Assembly (NCBI GenBank): GCA_903930515.1
Contig: CAIYYW010000116.1
Span: 1-36,551, forward strand
Direction: 5' to 3'
From: an uncultured delta proteobacterium
GTDB taxonomy: Bacteria > RBG-13-61-14 > DRUE01
DNA: 36,551 nt
Below the pieces are notes generated by a model, which had not been told where the DNA came from, ran no database searches, and worked only from the letters and a program-made list of their open reading frames with translations. Below are positions 16,401 through 25,200 of the stretch, piece after piece (within the stretch, counting starts at the first letter, position 1; every line of letters begins with the position of its first letter). A program made the position numbers and the translations under genes.

Positions 16401-16518
16401 CTGCTCCCCCGGACCGGTCAAGAAGGTCTCGCTCCTTTCCGCGGCCTCCGGCGCCTCGCCCGCCGCCATCCTGAAAGTGGTCTATTACGGAATCGTGCAT
16501 GCCTTGACTACCAGGTGA
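13453..16518 (+). CDS. Secreted GH38/GH57-like glycoside hydrolase with C-terminal fibronectin III domain
   Basis: A 1021-residue protein. The N-terminus has two charged residues and a long hydrophobic stretch ending in ISRADA, consistent with a Sec signal peptide. The next 370 residues (KVYVVLGFHTSFYHSW, then YWDFDVYWTLENIIPKY, YRPQEGMY, AIHINFDADAETW) resemble the (beta/alpha)7 barrel of GH38 and GH57 enzymes, with their characteristic His and Asp/Glu clusters; I cannot assign the catalytic pair. The middle 500 residues are beta-rich, as in GH38-type alpha-mannosidases. Residues of about 895-990 (LPTAFLANPSDSSVDLVW, GYEIRW, YLFQMRAL) form a fibronectin type III domain. An ending helix-like tail reads AAILKVVYYGIVHAL. 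The ATG at 13453 has a strong ribosome binding site. A terminator follows the stop directly, so the gene is monocistronic. It probably acts in the periplasm or outside the cell; the substrate is unknown. Confidence 0.65.
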   Translation: MNRAVKLILSVLILMAMISRADASEQKAGQTTCPYKVYVVLGFHTSFYHSWRGDTPDEAGFGTDIRLVREIIKMMDQANAEGKKARGYWDFDVYWTLENIIPKYAPDIITGIKRRVDAGMDEVLPGPYNNGANHAATEDEFRAAVAWSLENPYGSGLKQLFGKVTPIYRPQEGMYTTGQNRILLEEGIQGAIFYYSTIPFDNLAAFIPTLLPEQRYNPLWMRSTPGEKPIILFQCVSPGDVVNYISLERWLLDLHKLQTSGQVKSDLAIHINFDADAETWIPLNVPKGLAWFPNTGGLVEYINAVNKYPWADFAVPSEYLKSHPPKTEILVRQDLADGAFDGNYSWSEKMPAMRNWTMLEKSRLHTYRAVALSKRVSKKLAQEIDQKLWQGKDSSFFQRLIGLTTTHFGMSTPVINEERQAKAEKVIGAAEKIAFDSEKSAAGEIKKGAKISTDAVYRFELYNYARGKNVSAKPARMLARIPLIIPKNIDAVAVQDSEGNSAHSSMVNVKTLVDGSKACEIWFVAELGPEERKSYRVVPFMAGPKTSGPGPNTLRNDWLELSLDENSGISSFKFQDQEIGGSEFLKPFITYRTGKNPETFYPANYRLDPLEAEDRDELDRVRLKTEIPMQTPDGVYHSNLTYTFTIFDQLPFLLAEVEANYGYTPPRDMIHSVAQKLRRLLDLRWIEVAPFQLNPAISAPAEKPLRVWKHNYLEITSFYDLNYGQINPKNKNIDSFNHQVTAGWVAITNQKSGLLLAENAEVMTTMAFCPMRLREIDGIQHLSLNPFGSYFGKQLDYTNAGGNGVGTALATLASGSLKPNGPSFNGQTVKFSLILAPYSGDQPPAELQDAASAFFYPFGVVYLQTPAGIDAVVPEDINNLIAAKEKQEQMMSTAPLPLPTAFLANPSDSSVDLVWDPPRDERVTGYEIRWQHAERAQDTKWQTEKIGNANRFHIPDLKNDQIYLFQMRALAQGRESDWTPQSPCSPGPVKKVSLLSAASGASPAAILKVVYYGIVHALTTR

Positions 16519-16519
16519 G

Positions 16520-16562
16520 CCCGGCCAGGGGGAAGGGGGGCCGGGGAACTTTTTATTTTTTT
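16520..16562 (+). terminator. Rho-independent terminator after the GH38/57-like gene
   Basis: CCCGGCC (16520-16526) pairs with GGCCGGG (16539-16545) around a 12-nt purine-rich loop. The sequence then runs into TTTTTATTTTTTT (16550-16562). It begins 2 nt after the stop codon and ends just before the -35 box of the MarR promoter. Confidence 0.75.
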
Positions 16563-16563
16563 C

Positions 16564-16592
16564 TTGACAAACCGGATTCGGCTGGATATTAT
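16564..16592 (+). promoter_or_regulatory. Promoter of the marR-fadN-fadA operon
   Basis: A perfect TTGACA (16564-16569), a 17-bp spacer and TATTAT (16587-16592) lie 16 nt before the MarR ATG. With transcription starting about 7 nt after the -10 box, the leader would be roughly 9 nt and lacks a ribosome binding site. Confidence 0.75.
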
Positions 16593-16602
16593 GTAGCCGA
16601 AT
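16576..16602. promoter_or_regulatory. Palindromic operator overlapping the MarR promoter
   Basis: ATTCGGCT (16576-16583) and AGCCGAAT (16595-16602) form a perfect inverted repeat with 8-bp arms and an 11-nt centre that contains the -10 box. MarR proteins bind palindromes of this size as dimers. Autorepression by the adjacent MarR protein, relieved by an acyl-CoA or fatty acid, is a reasonable inference. Confidence 0.7.
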
Positions 16603-16608
16603 AATACG

Positions 16609-17088
16609 ATGGCGAAGCAAAATTTTGAAACCGGGTTTTTGTTGAACCGGGCGAGTTTCGCGCTGGCCCGTTACTTAAACCATTCTTTTGCCCGGAACCG
16701 TCTCAAGGAATTCTCTTCCAGCTATTTGGGGGTATTGAAGTGTTTGTGGGAAAAAGACGGGCAGAAGCTGGGCGAGTTGGGGGGGAGGATCGGGCTGGAG
16801 GCGAGCAGTATGACCGGGTTGATTGACCGGATGGAGCGGGCTAAACTGGTGGTCCGGAGATCGGACCCCAAAGACCGGCGGGTATGGCGGGTGGAGTTGA
16901 CGGACAAGGGGCGAGGCCTTCAGGGCCGGGTTTCCGCGGTATTTGAGGAAGCCTATTTGACTTTGACGGAAGGGATCCCGCTGGGGGAGTTGGCGGTGGT
17001 CAAGAAGGCGTTGCTGAAGTTTGTTGAGAATTCGGGATATGGTTACGAAAGGATTGAGCGGAAAAAATTACAGGAAAGGAGGAAGTAA
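16609..17088 (+). CDS. MarR family transcriptional regulator of the fad operon
   Basis: A 159-residue winged-helix protein with the classic MarR layout. An N-terminal dimerisation helix (FLLNRASFALARYLNHSF) comes first. The DNA-binding domain follows: SYLGVLKCLWEKDGQKLGELGGRI reads as helices 2-3, and LEASSMTGLIDRMERAKLV as the recognition helix and turn. The wing is VVRRSDPKDRRVWRVELTDKGR, with the conserved D..DRR. A C-terminal helix closes the dimer. It is the first gene of the operon and its TAA stop abuts the ATG of fadN, so the regulator and enzymes are made together. A palindrome covers the promoter -10 box, pointing to autorepression. The ligand is likely an acyl-CoA, by analogy with other fad regulators; this is inference. 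Confidence 0.9.
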   Translation: MAKQNFETGFLLNRASFALARYLNHSFARNRLKEFSSSYLGVLKCLWEKDGQKLGELGGRIGLEASSMTGLIDRMERAKLVVRRSDPKDRRVWRVELTDKGRGLQGRVSAVFEEAYLTLTEGIPLGELAVVKKALLKFVENSGYGYERIERKKLQERRK

Positions 17089-19488
17089 ATGAAGAAGAAA
17101 CGGGAGATCAAAAAAGCCGCGATATTAGGCGCGGGAGTGATGGGATCTCAGATCGCGGCGCACCTGGCCAGCACCGGGATCGAGGTCTGTCTTCTGGACA
17201 TCGTGCCGCCGAATTTGAGCGAGGAGGAGAAAAAGGATCCGGCTAACCGGAACCGGTTCGCGGCCAAGGGCTTGGAGGGTCAGGTCAAATCCAAGCAGAG
17301 CGGTTTTATGAGCAAGTCGGACGCGGATCGGGTTAAGATCGGCAACTTTGACGACAACCTGGACTGGCTCAAGGGCTGCGATTTTATTCTGGAGGCGGTG
17401 GTAGAGAACCTGAAGATCAAGCAGGATGTGTTCAAGAAGGTGACCAAGGTTTGGAACGGGGACGCGATCGTTGCGACCAATACCAGCGGAATCCGGCTGA
17501 AGGAGATCGCGGTTTCACTCAGCCCGGAGCTGCAGAAGTGTTTCATCGGGATCCATTTTTTCAACCCGGTCCGTTATATGCACCTGTGCGAGGTGATCCC
17601 GTGGGCCAAGACCAAGAAGGAGATCGTGGAATTTATGGCCTATTTCTGCGAGCGGGAACTGGGCAAGGGCGTGGTATTGGCGAAGGACACCCCGAATTTC
17701 GTGGCCAACCGGGTGGGCGTGGGCGGCCTGATCTTCGCGATCAAGACCATGTCGGAGATGGGTCTCAAGATTGAGGAAGCGGATAAGGTGATGGGGCCTC
17801 CGATGGGAAGGCCCAAGAGCGCGATGTACCGGACCGCGGATATGGTTGGGTTGGACACCTTGGTCCATATCGCGCATAACACCGCGGCCGCGGTCAAGGC
17901 TGATGAAGCCGCGGCATATTTCACGCTTCCGTCATTTATTGAAGAGATGCCCAAAAAGGGACTGCTGGGCAATAAGTCCGGGGCCGGCTTTTACAAGAAA
18001 ATTGACAAGAAGAACATCCAGGTGATCAACCCCCAGAGTTTGGATTATGTGGCCCAGGGAGCGGAGAAGTGCGATGCCCTGGACCTGGTCCAGTTTAAAA
18101 AAGATCCGGGAGAGAGGATCAAGGCCGTGATCGGGATGGACAACAAATACGGGAAATACGCCTGGAAGGTTTTTGCGGGCGGGAGCCTATACGCCGCGGA
18201 AAAGGTGGGCGAGATCTGCGACAGCATCCTGGACATAGATAATGGAATGAAATGGGGATTTAATTTTGATCTCGGGCCGTTTGAGGCCTGGGACGCGGTG
18301 GGCCTGAAGCCGTCGGTGGCCCGGATGAAGGCGGAGGGCTATAAGATTCCCAAGAAGATAGAGGAGATGCTGAAGAAGAAGAGAAATTCCTTCTATCTGA
18401 TCAAGGCGGGCAAGCGCTATTATTACGATTTCAAAAAGAATGATTACAAGCCGGTTCCGGAGAGCCCGAATGTGATCATCCTCAAGGATTTGCGGACGCA
18501 GAAGAAGGTGGTTGATAGTTGCGCGACCGCGAGCATCATTGACTTGGGGGACGGGGTTTACAATGTGGAATTCCACAGCGTGATGAACGCCCTGGACTCG
18601 GAGATGTGGAAGATGATGAGCCGGGCGCTGGATTTGGCCGAGGAAAAGGGAGTGGGCGTGGTGATCAGCAACCAGACCAACGAGCTTCCCGGCGCGTTCA
18701 GCGCGGGCGCCAACATCAATGTGATCCTGCAAGGGGCCAAGGCCGGCCAGTTTGCGGTGATTGAAAAAGAGGTCAAGACCTTCCAGGAAGCCAATATGCG
18801 GCTTTATTACTCGCCGGTGCCGGTGGTGGCTACGCCTCACGGGCTGACCCTGGGAGGAGGCGCCGAGGTCTGTATGAGCTGCAACAAGCTGGTGGCCGCC
18901 GCGGATTTGTATATGGGTCTGGTGGAAGTGGGCGTGGGATTGATCCCGGGAGGAGGGGGCACGATGCTTCTGCTCAGGAACTATCAGCAGGGCATTCCCA
19001 AGAACGCCAAGCTCAACAACCTCCAGAACCTGGTCCAGCCGGTATTTGAAATGATCGCGACCGCCAAGGTTTCCGGGAGCGCCGCGGAAGCGTTTGAACT
19101 CGGGTTGCTCCGGCCGGGCGACAAGGTCCTGTTCAACCGCGATCACCTGGTGGCGGAGGCCAAGCGGGAGGTGCTGGGAATGGCCCAGGCCGGATTCCAG
19201 CCGCCGTCCCATAAGAAACTTCAGGTGATCGGGGAAAACCTGCTTGGGATGGTGAACGCCGGCCTATATAATATGGTCAAGGGCGGATACGCCACCGAGC
19301 ATGACGCGGTGATTGCGAGGAAGTTGGCCTGGGTATTGGGCGGAGGCGCGGTTGCCGAGAACTCGCTGGTGGACGAGGAGTACATCCTGGAGTTGGAGCG
19401 GAAGGCCTTTGTGGAGCTGTGCGCGGAAAAGAAGACCCAGGAAAGGCTTGAGCATATGTTGGTCAAAGGCAAGCCTCTTCGGAACTAA
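17089..19488 (+). CDS. fadN: Bifunctional 3-hydroxyacyl-CoA dehydrogenase / enoyl-CoA hydratase (FadN type)
   Basis: A 799-residue beta-oxidation enzyme with dehydrogenase first and hydratase last, the order of Bacillus FadN and the reverse of FadB. The NAD-binding motif is AAILGAGVMGSQIAAHLA (GxGxxG at residues 14-19). H156 in GIHFFNPV is the catalytic His of the dehydrogenase. VVLAKDTPNFVANRVG begins the C-terminal dehydrogenase region. The crotonase-fold part keeps the oxyanion-hole region GAFSAGAN and both catalytic Glu residues: E593 in LGGGAEVC and E613 in LVEVGVGLIPGGGG, spaced 20 apart as in active hydratases. AAGGAGG before the ATG gives a good ribosome binding site inside the end of marR. 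It works with the thiolase encoded 28 nt downstream. No acyl-CoA dehydrogenase gene is present here. Confidence 0.92.
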   Translation: MKKKREIKKAAILGAGVMGSQIAAHLASTGIEVCLLDIVPPNLSEEEKKDPANRNRFAAKGLEGQVKSKQSGFMSKSDADRVKIGNFDDNLDWLKGCDFILEAVVENLKIKQDVFKKVTKVWNGDAIVATNTSGIRLKEIAVSLSPELQKCFIGIHFFNPVRYMHLCEVIPWAKTKKEIVEFMAYFCERELGKGVVLAKDTPNFVANRVGVGGLIFAIKTMSEMGLKIEEADKVMGPPMGRPKSAMYRTADMVGLDTLVHIAHNTAAAVKADEAAAYFTLPSFIEEMPKKGLLGNKSGAGFYKKIDKKNIQVINPQSLDYVAQGAEKCDALDLVQFKKDPGERIKAVIGMDNKYGKYAWKVFAGGSLYAAEKVGEICDSILDIDNGMKWGFNFDLGPFEAWDAVGLKPSVARMKAEGYKIPKKIEEMLKKKRNSFYLIKAGKRYYYDFKKNDYKPVPESPNVIILKDLRTQKKVVDSCATASIIDLGDGVYNVEFHSVMNALDSEMWKMMSRALDLAEEKGVGVVISNQTNELPGAFSAGANINVILQGAKAGQFAVIEKEVKTFQEANMRLYYSPVPVVATPHGLTLGGGAEVCMSCNKLVAAADLYMGLVEVGVGLIPGGGGTMLLLRNYQQGIPKNAKLNNLQNLVQPVFEMIATAKVSGSAAEAFELGLLRPGDKVLFNRDHLVAEAKREVLGMAQAGFQPPSHKKLQVIGENLLGMVNAGLYNMVKGGYATEHDAVIARKLAWVLGGGAVAENSLVDEEYILELERKAFVELCAEKKTQERLEHMLVKGKPLRN

Positions 19489-19516
19489 ACCGGAAAGCAA
19501 GCAGGAGGTATAAAAA

Positions 19517-20710
19517 ATGAAAGAAGCTTTAATCGTATCGTCGGTAAGGAGCGGGGGCGGCAAATCCGGAAGGGGGGGGCTCAAGGACACCCGTCCGGAC
19601 GACCTCTGCACCCAGGTGATCCAGGCGGCGCTGGCCCGGGTGCCGAACCTGAAGCCGGAATTGATTGAGGATTTTGTTTTGGGCTGCGCGTTTCCGGAAG
19701 CGGAACAGGGGCTGAATCCGGCGCGCCTGATCGCGCTCAAATCCGGGATCGGGGCCAAGGACCCCGGCCATTTCGGGGTTCCGGGCCAGACCGTGAACCG
19801 GTTCTGCTCGTCCGGTCTTCAGGCGATTGCGATCGCGGCCGGGAATATTATGGTGGGCTGGAACGATATTATGCTCGCGGGCGGACTGGAGAGTATGAGC
19901 CATGTTCCGATGGGCGGGTTCATCGCCCGTCCGGACCCGGTGATGACCTCCGGGTATCCCGAGCCTTATGTGTCAATGGGGATCACCGCGGAAATCGTGG
20001 CGAGCAAATACAATGTCAGCCGGGAAGACCAGGACCGGCTCGCGGTCCGATCCCACGCGCGCGCCGTGGAAGCGCAGAAGAACGGATATTTCAAGGAGAT
20101 TGTGCCGGTCCAGGCCGTGAAATACACCAAGAAAGACGGCAAGTATCTCCACACCACCTTCCCCTTCACAATGGATGACGGGGTTCGGGCCGAAACCACC
20201 ATGGAGGGGTTGGCCAAGCTGAAACCGGTGTTCAAGAAGGACGGATCGGTCACCGCGGGCAACAGCTCCCAGACCACCGACGGTGGCGCGGTTTCCATCC
20301 TGATGAGCGGGGAAAAATGTATTGAGCTGGGGATCAAGCCCCTGGCCAAGTTCCATAATTTCCAGGTGGTCGGAGTCCCGCCCGAGGAGATGGGAGTGGG
20401 GCCGCGCTGGGCGATCCCGAAATTGTTGGACAAGGCCGGGATGAAGATTTCGGACATAGACCTGTTTGAGGTCAATGAAGCCTTTGCCAGCCAGGCCTTC
20501 TATTCCATCCGGGAACTGGGCATCCCGGACGAGAAGGTCAACATCTGCGGAGGAGCCATTGCGCTCGGACATCCGCTCGGATGCACCGGGGCCAAGCTGA
20601 CCGCGACCATCATCGCCCAACTCCAGAGGCTGGGCAAGAAATGGGGCGTGGTCTCAATGTGCATCGGGGGAGGGATGGGAGCCGCGGGATTGATTGAACT
20701 GCTGAATTAA
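19517..20710 (+). CDS. fadA: Acetyl-CoA acyltransferase (3-ketoacyl-CoA thiolase)
   Basis: A 397-residue thiolase of normal length that cleaves 3-ketoacyl-CoA to acetyl-CoA and a shortened acyl-CoA, the last step of beta-oxidation. C97 in NRFCSSGLQAI is the nucleophile that becomes acylated. GGAIALGHPLGCTGA holds H352. C382 in MCIGGGMGAAGLIE is the second catalytic Cys. VNEAFASQAF carries the conserved NEAF motif. The catalytic set is complete. AGGAGG precedes the ATG. It follows fadN by 28 nt under the MarR promoter and is followed by a strong terminator, so it is the last gene of the operon. As in Bacillus fadNAE, hydratase/dehydrogenase and thiolase are neighbours, but fadE is missing. Confidence 0.93.
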   Translation: MKEALIVSSVRSGGGKSGRGGLKDTRPDDLCTQVIQAALARVPNLKPELIEDFVLGCAFPEAEQGLNPARLIALKSGIGAKDPGHFGVPGQTVNRFCSSGLQAIAIAAGNIMVGWNDIMLAGGLESMSHVPMGGFIARPDPVMTSGYPEPYVSMGITAEIVASKYNVSREDQDRLAVRSHARAVEAQKNGYFKEIVPVQAVKYTKKDGKYLHTTFPFTMDDGVRAETTMEGLAKLKPVFKKDGSVTAGNSSQTTDGGAVSILMSGEKCIELGIKPLAKFHNFQVVGVPPEEMGVGPRWAIPKLLDKAGMKISDIDLFEVNEAFASQAFYSIRELGIPDEKVNICGGAIALGHPLGCTGAKLTATIIAQLQRLGKKWGVVSMCIGGGMGAAGLIELLN

Positions 20711-20721
20711 GCTGAACCGGG

Positions 20722-20763
20722 AAGGACAGAGCGGTGGTGATTCAACCGCTCTGTCCTTTTTTT
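20722..20763 (+). terminator. Rho-independent terminator of the marR-fadN-fadA operon
   Basis: AAGGACAGAGCGGT (20722-20735) pairs perfectly with ACCGCTCTGTCCTT (20745-20758), 14 bp, around a 9-nt loop. A run of seven T residues ends at 20763. It lies 11 nt after the fadA stop codon. Confidence 0.95.
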
Positions 20764-20804
20764 GTCAAGGCATAAATTCCTTTTCAAAACCCTTGATCAA
20801 TCCC

Positions 20805-20834
20805 TGATGATTTTAGAGACTAAAATGGTATAAT
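20805..20834 (+). promoter_or_regulatory. Promoter before the 20.8 kb GT-C gene, near-leaderless
   Basis: A perfect TATAAT (20829-20834) lies 10 nt before the ATG at 20845, with no ribosome binding site between. The -35 region is weak (TGATGA at 20805-20810, 18-bp spacer). Confidence 0.55.
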
Positions 20835-20844
20835 ATCAAGCTTA

Positions 20845-22218
20845 ATGAAGATGGGTTCAAAAATTGGGGCGGTCCTTTTTAAGAAGCTGGAGGGGCCGGA
20901 AAAAGGAAAGAAGTCGGCTCTGGTAATAACGGTCTGGGTAATTCTGGCCGTCACCCTTTATGGATTTTTTCTCTGTTTTTATTTGAGCAAATTGTTCCGG
21001 CCGGTTTCCATGGATGAATCGCAATGGATCTGGGTGAGCCAGAAATATTTCGGCTATCTCCTTAAGGGCGATTTAACCAATCCGGATTGGAATGAAAGTT
21101 ATATGACTTTCGGCAAGTATAACCCTAAAATCGCCCAGTATTTAATCGGGGCCTCCTTATATTTATCCGGAGAGCTGAAGACCGAATTTTCCGCGATGAA
21201 ATGGGATTGGGAGAGAAAAGTAAAATGGAATGTTCGGGCGGGAAACGCGCCTCCCTTTCGGACTTTGTTTTACGGCAGATTGGCGATGCCCTTTTTAGGC
21301 GCGGGCTGTTGTCTGCTTTTCTTTTTTATCACCCGCCGGTTTCTGCACTGGTTCTCAAGCCTGGCCGCGGTGATCTTTCTGGGAATGAACCCGGTATTGG
21401 TCAACCATTCCGCGCACGCGATGCAGGATGTGCCGGCGTTATTCTTCGGTCTGGTTTTTCTGGCCCTGCTTTTTTCATTGAACTGGAGGGGGGCGATGGA
21501 AAAGTCCCGGGCCAGGGCGGTCTTATATGCATTGGTTTGCGGCCTGGGTCTGGGATTGGCCATTGGCGCCAAGATGAATAATCTGACCTTGCTCGGGGTG
21601 TACGGGATTGATCTGGCCTGGGTGTCTCTGGTGGAAATAGACCATGGCCTCAGGCTCAAAATCCGCTCCTGGTGGAAACCGCTTCTGTTCGGATCAATTA
21701 GTATGGCGGTCGGATTGATGGTTCTGGTCGGGTCTAATCCCCACCTTTATTCCAGGTCGCCGCTCGGTTCTTTGAAAAAATCCAAAAAGCTTTTGCAATT
21801 GAACGAGTATCTGATTAAACTCAAGAAGCATAATCCCGGGCGGGCGATTACTTCTCAGACCGAAAGATTTCAATTCTTGGACCAATACCTTCTGCGAAAA
21901 TCCCTTCCGGTTAACCCGATCATATCCATTGCGATCTTCCTGGCCGGCTTTATTTTCCTGGTTTTGAATTGGGTAAGGAAAATAAGGAAAAATGCCATTG
22001 CCGAGGCGGACCGCCTGGGTCTGGCCCTGATCGCGGTCTTGACGATCTTCTGGGTTAATTTTCTCTGGATCCCCATGGGCTGGCCCAGGTTTTTTCTGCC
22101 CCTGCTAATCCCCATTGCGATCCTGGCCGGGCTTGCCCTGGAAATATTGGTCCGGCTGATAATTAAAATTACCGGGAAAATATTTAATTATGATATTGAA
22201 AGAGGAGTGGGAGCGTGA
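20845..22218 (+). CDS. GT39-like (GT-C) membrane glycosyltransferase
   Basis: A 457-residue multi-pass membrane protein. After the first helix (about residues 25-48) the first outer loop contains RPVSMDESQW with the Asp-Glu pair (D57, E58) typical of PMT/ArnT-like GT39 enzymes. A YGRLAMPFLGAGCCLLFFF helix, MNPVLVNHSAHAMQDVPALFF and a GLAIGAKMNNLTLL loop follow the order of the family. The enzyme is expected to use a polyprenyl-phosphate sugar and to glycosylate an acceptor on the outer side of the membrane. Two ATG codons lie in frame at 20845 and 20851; no Shine-Dalgarno is seen before either. The stop overlaps the GTG start of the next gene by 4 nt (GTGA), so the two products are probably made in fixed ratio and may work together. 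Confidence 0.75.
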   Translation: MKMGSKIGAVLFKKLEGPEKGKKSALVITVWVILAVTLYGFFLCFYLSKLFRPVSMDESQWIWVSQKYFGYLLKGDLTNPDWNESYMTFGKYNPKIAQYLIGASLYLSGELKTEFSAMKWDWERKVKWNVRAGNAPPFRTLFYGRLAMPFLGAGCCLLFFFITRRFLHWFSSLAAVIFLGMNPVLVNHSAHAMQDVPALFFGLVFLALLFSLNWRGAMEKSRARAVLYALVCGLGLGLAIGAKMNNLTLLGVYGIDLAWVSLVEIDHGLRLKIRSWWKPLLFGSISMAVGLMVLVGSNPHLYSRSPLGSLKKSKKLLQLNEYLIKLKKHNPGRAITSQTERFQFLDQYLLRKSLPVNPIISIAIFLAGFIFLVLNWVRKIRKNAIAEADRLGLALIAVLTIFWVNFLWIPMGWPRFFLPLLIPIAILAGLALEILVRLIIKITGKIFNYDIERGVGA

Positions 22219-25200
22219 AGCAGATTTCAAAGCAAGCCATAAGGATCTGGCTTTTGATCTTAATGGGGATGGCCATAATTTTACGCGCGGTTATCTCCCA
22301 TAAAGCCTGCATTTATTTCGACGGATGCGGCTACATTATGCACGCCTGGAGCATCGCGCAAGGAAGGCTGAGCACGCCCTACTGGATGGCCGGGATTGAC
22401 CACTACTACCCGCCGCTTTATCCAACCCTGATTTACCTGTTCCATTTTATCGTTCGCTCCTGGACCGACGCGGCCAAGACCGTGAGCGTGCTCTTCAGCG
22501 GCCTGTTGTTTATCCCGGTATTCCTGCTGGCGCGGCGGATGTTCCGGGCCGAGGTCGGCATTTTGGCCTGCGCGTTATTGGTGGCGTATCCGCTTTTGGT
22601 GATCGTGGGAAGCAACGGCTATTCCGAGCCGGTATTCCTGTTCCTGGTCGGCTTCTCAATGTACTTTGGATGGAGGATGATCTCGGAGAAGAAGAGCCTC
22701 TGGGCCTTGCTCTCCGGATTGACGCTCGGGCTGGCCTACCTGACGCGGCCCCAGGCCCTGGCCGGAATGGCCAGCCTGGGATTGATCCTGATTTGGTTCT
22801 GGATGTTCCAGCGGCAACTCAAGTTCGGGCAATTCCTTCGGTTCCTGGCCTTGGCGCTGATCGGCTTCTACCTGTTCGCGCTCCCCTATGACCTCTACAA
22901 TTACCGCAAGGATAAAATCTGGGGACTCCGCTTCCGGATAGAATTTTTCAAAAAGGGATTCCAGTTTGACGAAGACCTGGAGTGGTTTATCCGGGAGCGG
23001 ACCTTGAACCGGGAAGCAACCGCCCTGCTGACTTTTGAACTCGCCCAAAATAACTCGCCGGTGGATTTCGTCCTCAATCATCCCAAGGTTTATTTCAACT
23101 GGGTCTGGAAGGATTTCAAATTGATCCTGACCCGCGAATTCCAGGGAAACCGGATCACCCCCCCGATCGTTTCCCTTTCCATTTTATTGATGCTGATCGC
23201 CTTGATCAGGGGTTGGGATAAAAGTCTCCGGAACCCCGCGCCCCACTTTTATCTATTGCTCTGGTTCCTGCCCCTGATCCTGATCGTGCCCCTGTCCATC
23301 TCGGTGCTTGACCGGTATTTCCTGCCCCTGACCCTCTGCGCCGTGATCTGGGCCGGGGCCGGCCTGGAAGTAGCCCGGAACCGGATCGGGGATTCCATCT
23401 CCATCCGTTTCCGGCATTTTACCATTCCGGTCTCGGAGATGGTTTTCTGGATCATCCCGCTCCTGTTGCTGCATCCGCATACCAAGGTGGCGGAATCGCT
23501 TTTTAACAAACTCAAGCCGGTCAAGGGCGAGGCGGAATGGATCCGGAAATCCATCGGCCAAGACCGGAAAATTATTATGTCCTCCGAACCCTACCAGGCG
23601 GTTTACAGCGGCAACTACTGGTATATGCTCCCGATCGACAACATCAACCGGGTGAGCAGATACGCGCGCGAACAAAAGCCCGATTACCTGCTCGCGGACA
23701 ACCAATTCTTCTCCTGGCTCAAGGCTCCCCAGGATTATTTCGACCAATACCTTTCCCCCTTCTCCAAGCCCGGCCTGAATTTTGTCGCCGGGGAAAAATT
23801 CATGCACAAGGAGGACAAGGACAAATTTTATAAAACCGACGCCCTCTATCAGGTGGACTACGCGCGGAAATATTCCCTTAAGCCGGTCAATATCATCCTG
23901 ATTTCCATTGACACCCTCGGCGCCAAGCACCTCTCCTGCTACGGCTCGCAACGCCGGACCAGCCCCAACCTGGACCGGATCGCCCGGGAGGGAATCCGCT
24001 TTGAGAAGGTGATCAGCCAGTCCCCCAAGACCGCCCCCAGCCATATGACCATGTTCACCTCGCTCTATCCCGAAATCCACGGCGTGCACAAGTCCTACGA
24101 CGAGGAAAGCTTTTTCAACCTGAATCCGGTTTGGAAAACCTTGCCCGAAATCCTCAAAGGATACGGATATCATACCGCGGCCTTTACCGGAGGGGCCCAG
24201 GTTTCCAAAGGCTTCGGGTTTGAGCGCGGCTTTGATCAATGGCAGGAAAATATGCACCGGCTGGACTGGAAAAATTTTGACCCGCTCTTTAAATGGCTGG
24301 ACCAGGTCCCGAAATCAGAACCCTTCTTCCTGTTCCTCCATACCTACCAGGTCCACGATCCCTATCTGCATCCGAAACCATATAACCGCTTTTTTGATTC
24401 GGATTATCAGGGCTGGATCATTGACGACCGGGAGAAGCTCCAGAAACTGACCAATTCCAACAAATACATTTCCATCCATACCTTGTTCTGGGGGCAGAAG
24501 GAATACAAGGGAGACGATATGGACCTCTCCCGGATCAGCGAGCGGGACACCGAACATTTTGAAGCGCTTTATGACGGCGGGATTTTATATTCCGATTCCG
24601 TGCTGGGAAAGTTTTTCAACGAGCTGGAGAAAAAAGGAATTCTAGGCGGCAGCCAGACCCTCCTGATCATCACCGCGGACCACGGAGAGGAATTCCGCGA
24701 ACACGGCGATTTCCTGCATAAGCGGCTCTATACTGAAACTGAAGCCGTGCCCCTGATCTTCTATTGGCCCGGGGTTCTGCCCCAGGGCAAGGTGAGCAAG
24801 GGACAGGTCCGGCTGTTGGATTTGGCCCCCACCATCCTGGACCTGTTAGGAGCGCCGATCCCGGCGCAGATGCAGGGGGTGAGCATGAAGGACGGGATGG
24901 TCTCCGGCAGGGAGATGGTCCTGAGCGCCTACAGCGAGGACTCTTTTATCAAGCGCCAATACGGGCTGCGCACCGCAAACCTTTTCTTCTACCAAAAAGA
25001 GGGCGAAAGCCGGGAGGAGTTATACCTGACCAGCTCGGACCAGGCCGAGAAAAACAACCTCCTGGCAATGCCCAACGACCTGGAAAATTTCTTGAAAAAG
25101 TCCTTCGCCTTTTCCGAACATACCATCAAGGCCTTGCGCAAGAGCATCTCCAATTTCCATTACTATTGCAAGCGGTATAAAGACATTTTTGAAATCCCGC

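Noticed and set aside
15133-16620. A 495-codon minus-strand open frame opposite the GH38/57-like gene.
   Set aside because: It crosses a terminator and the MarR promoter, and the opposite strand has clear protein motifs; it is a shadow frame.
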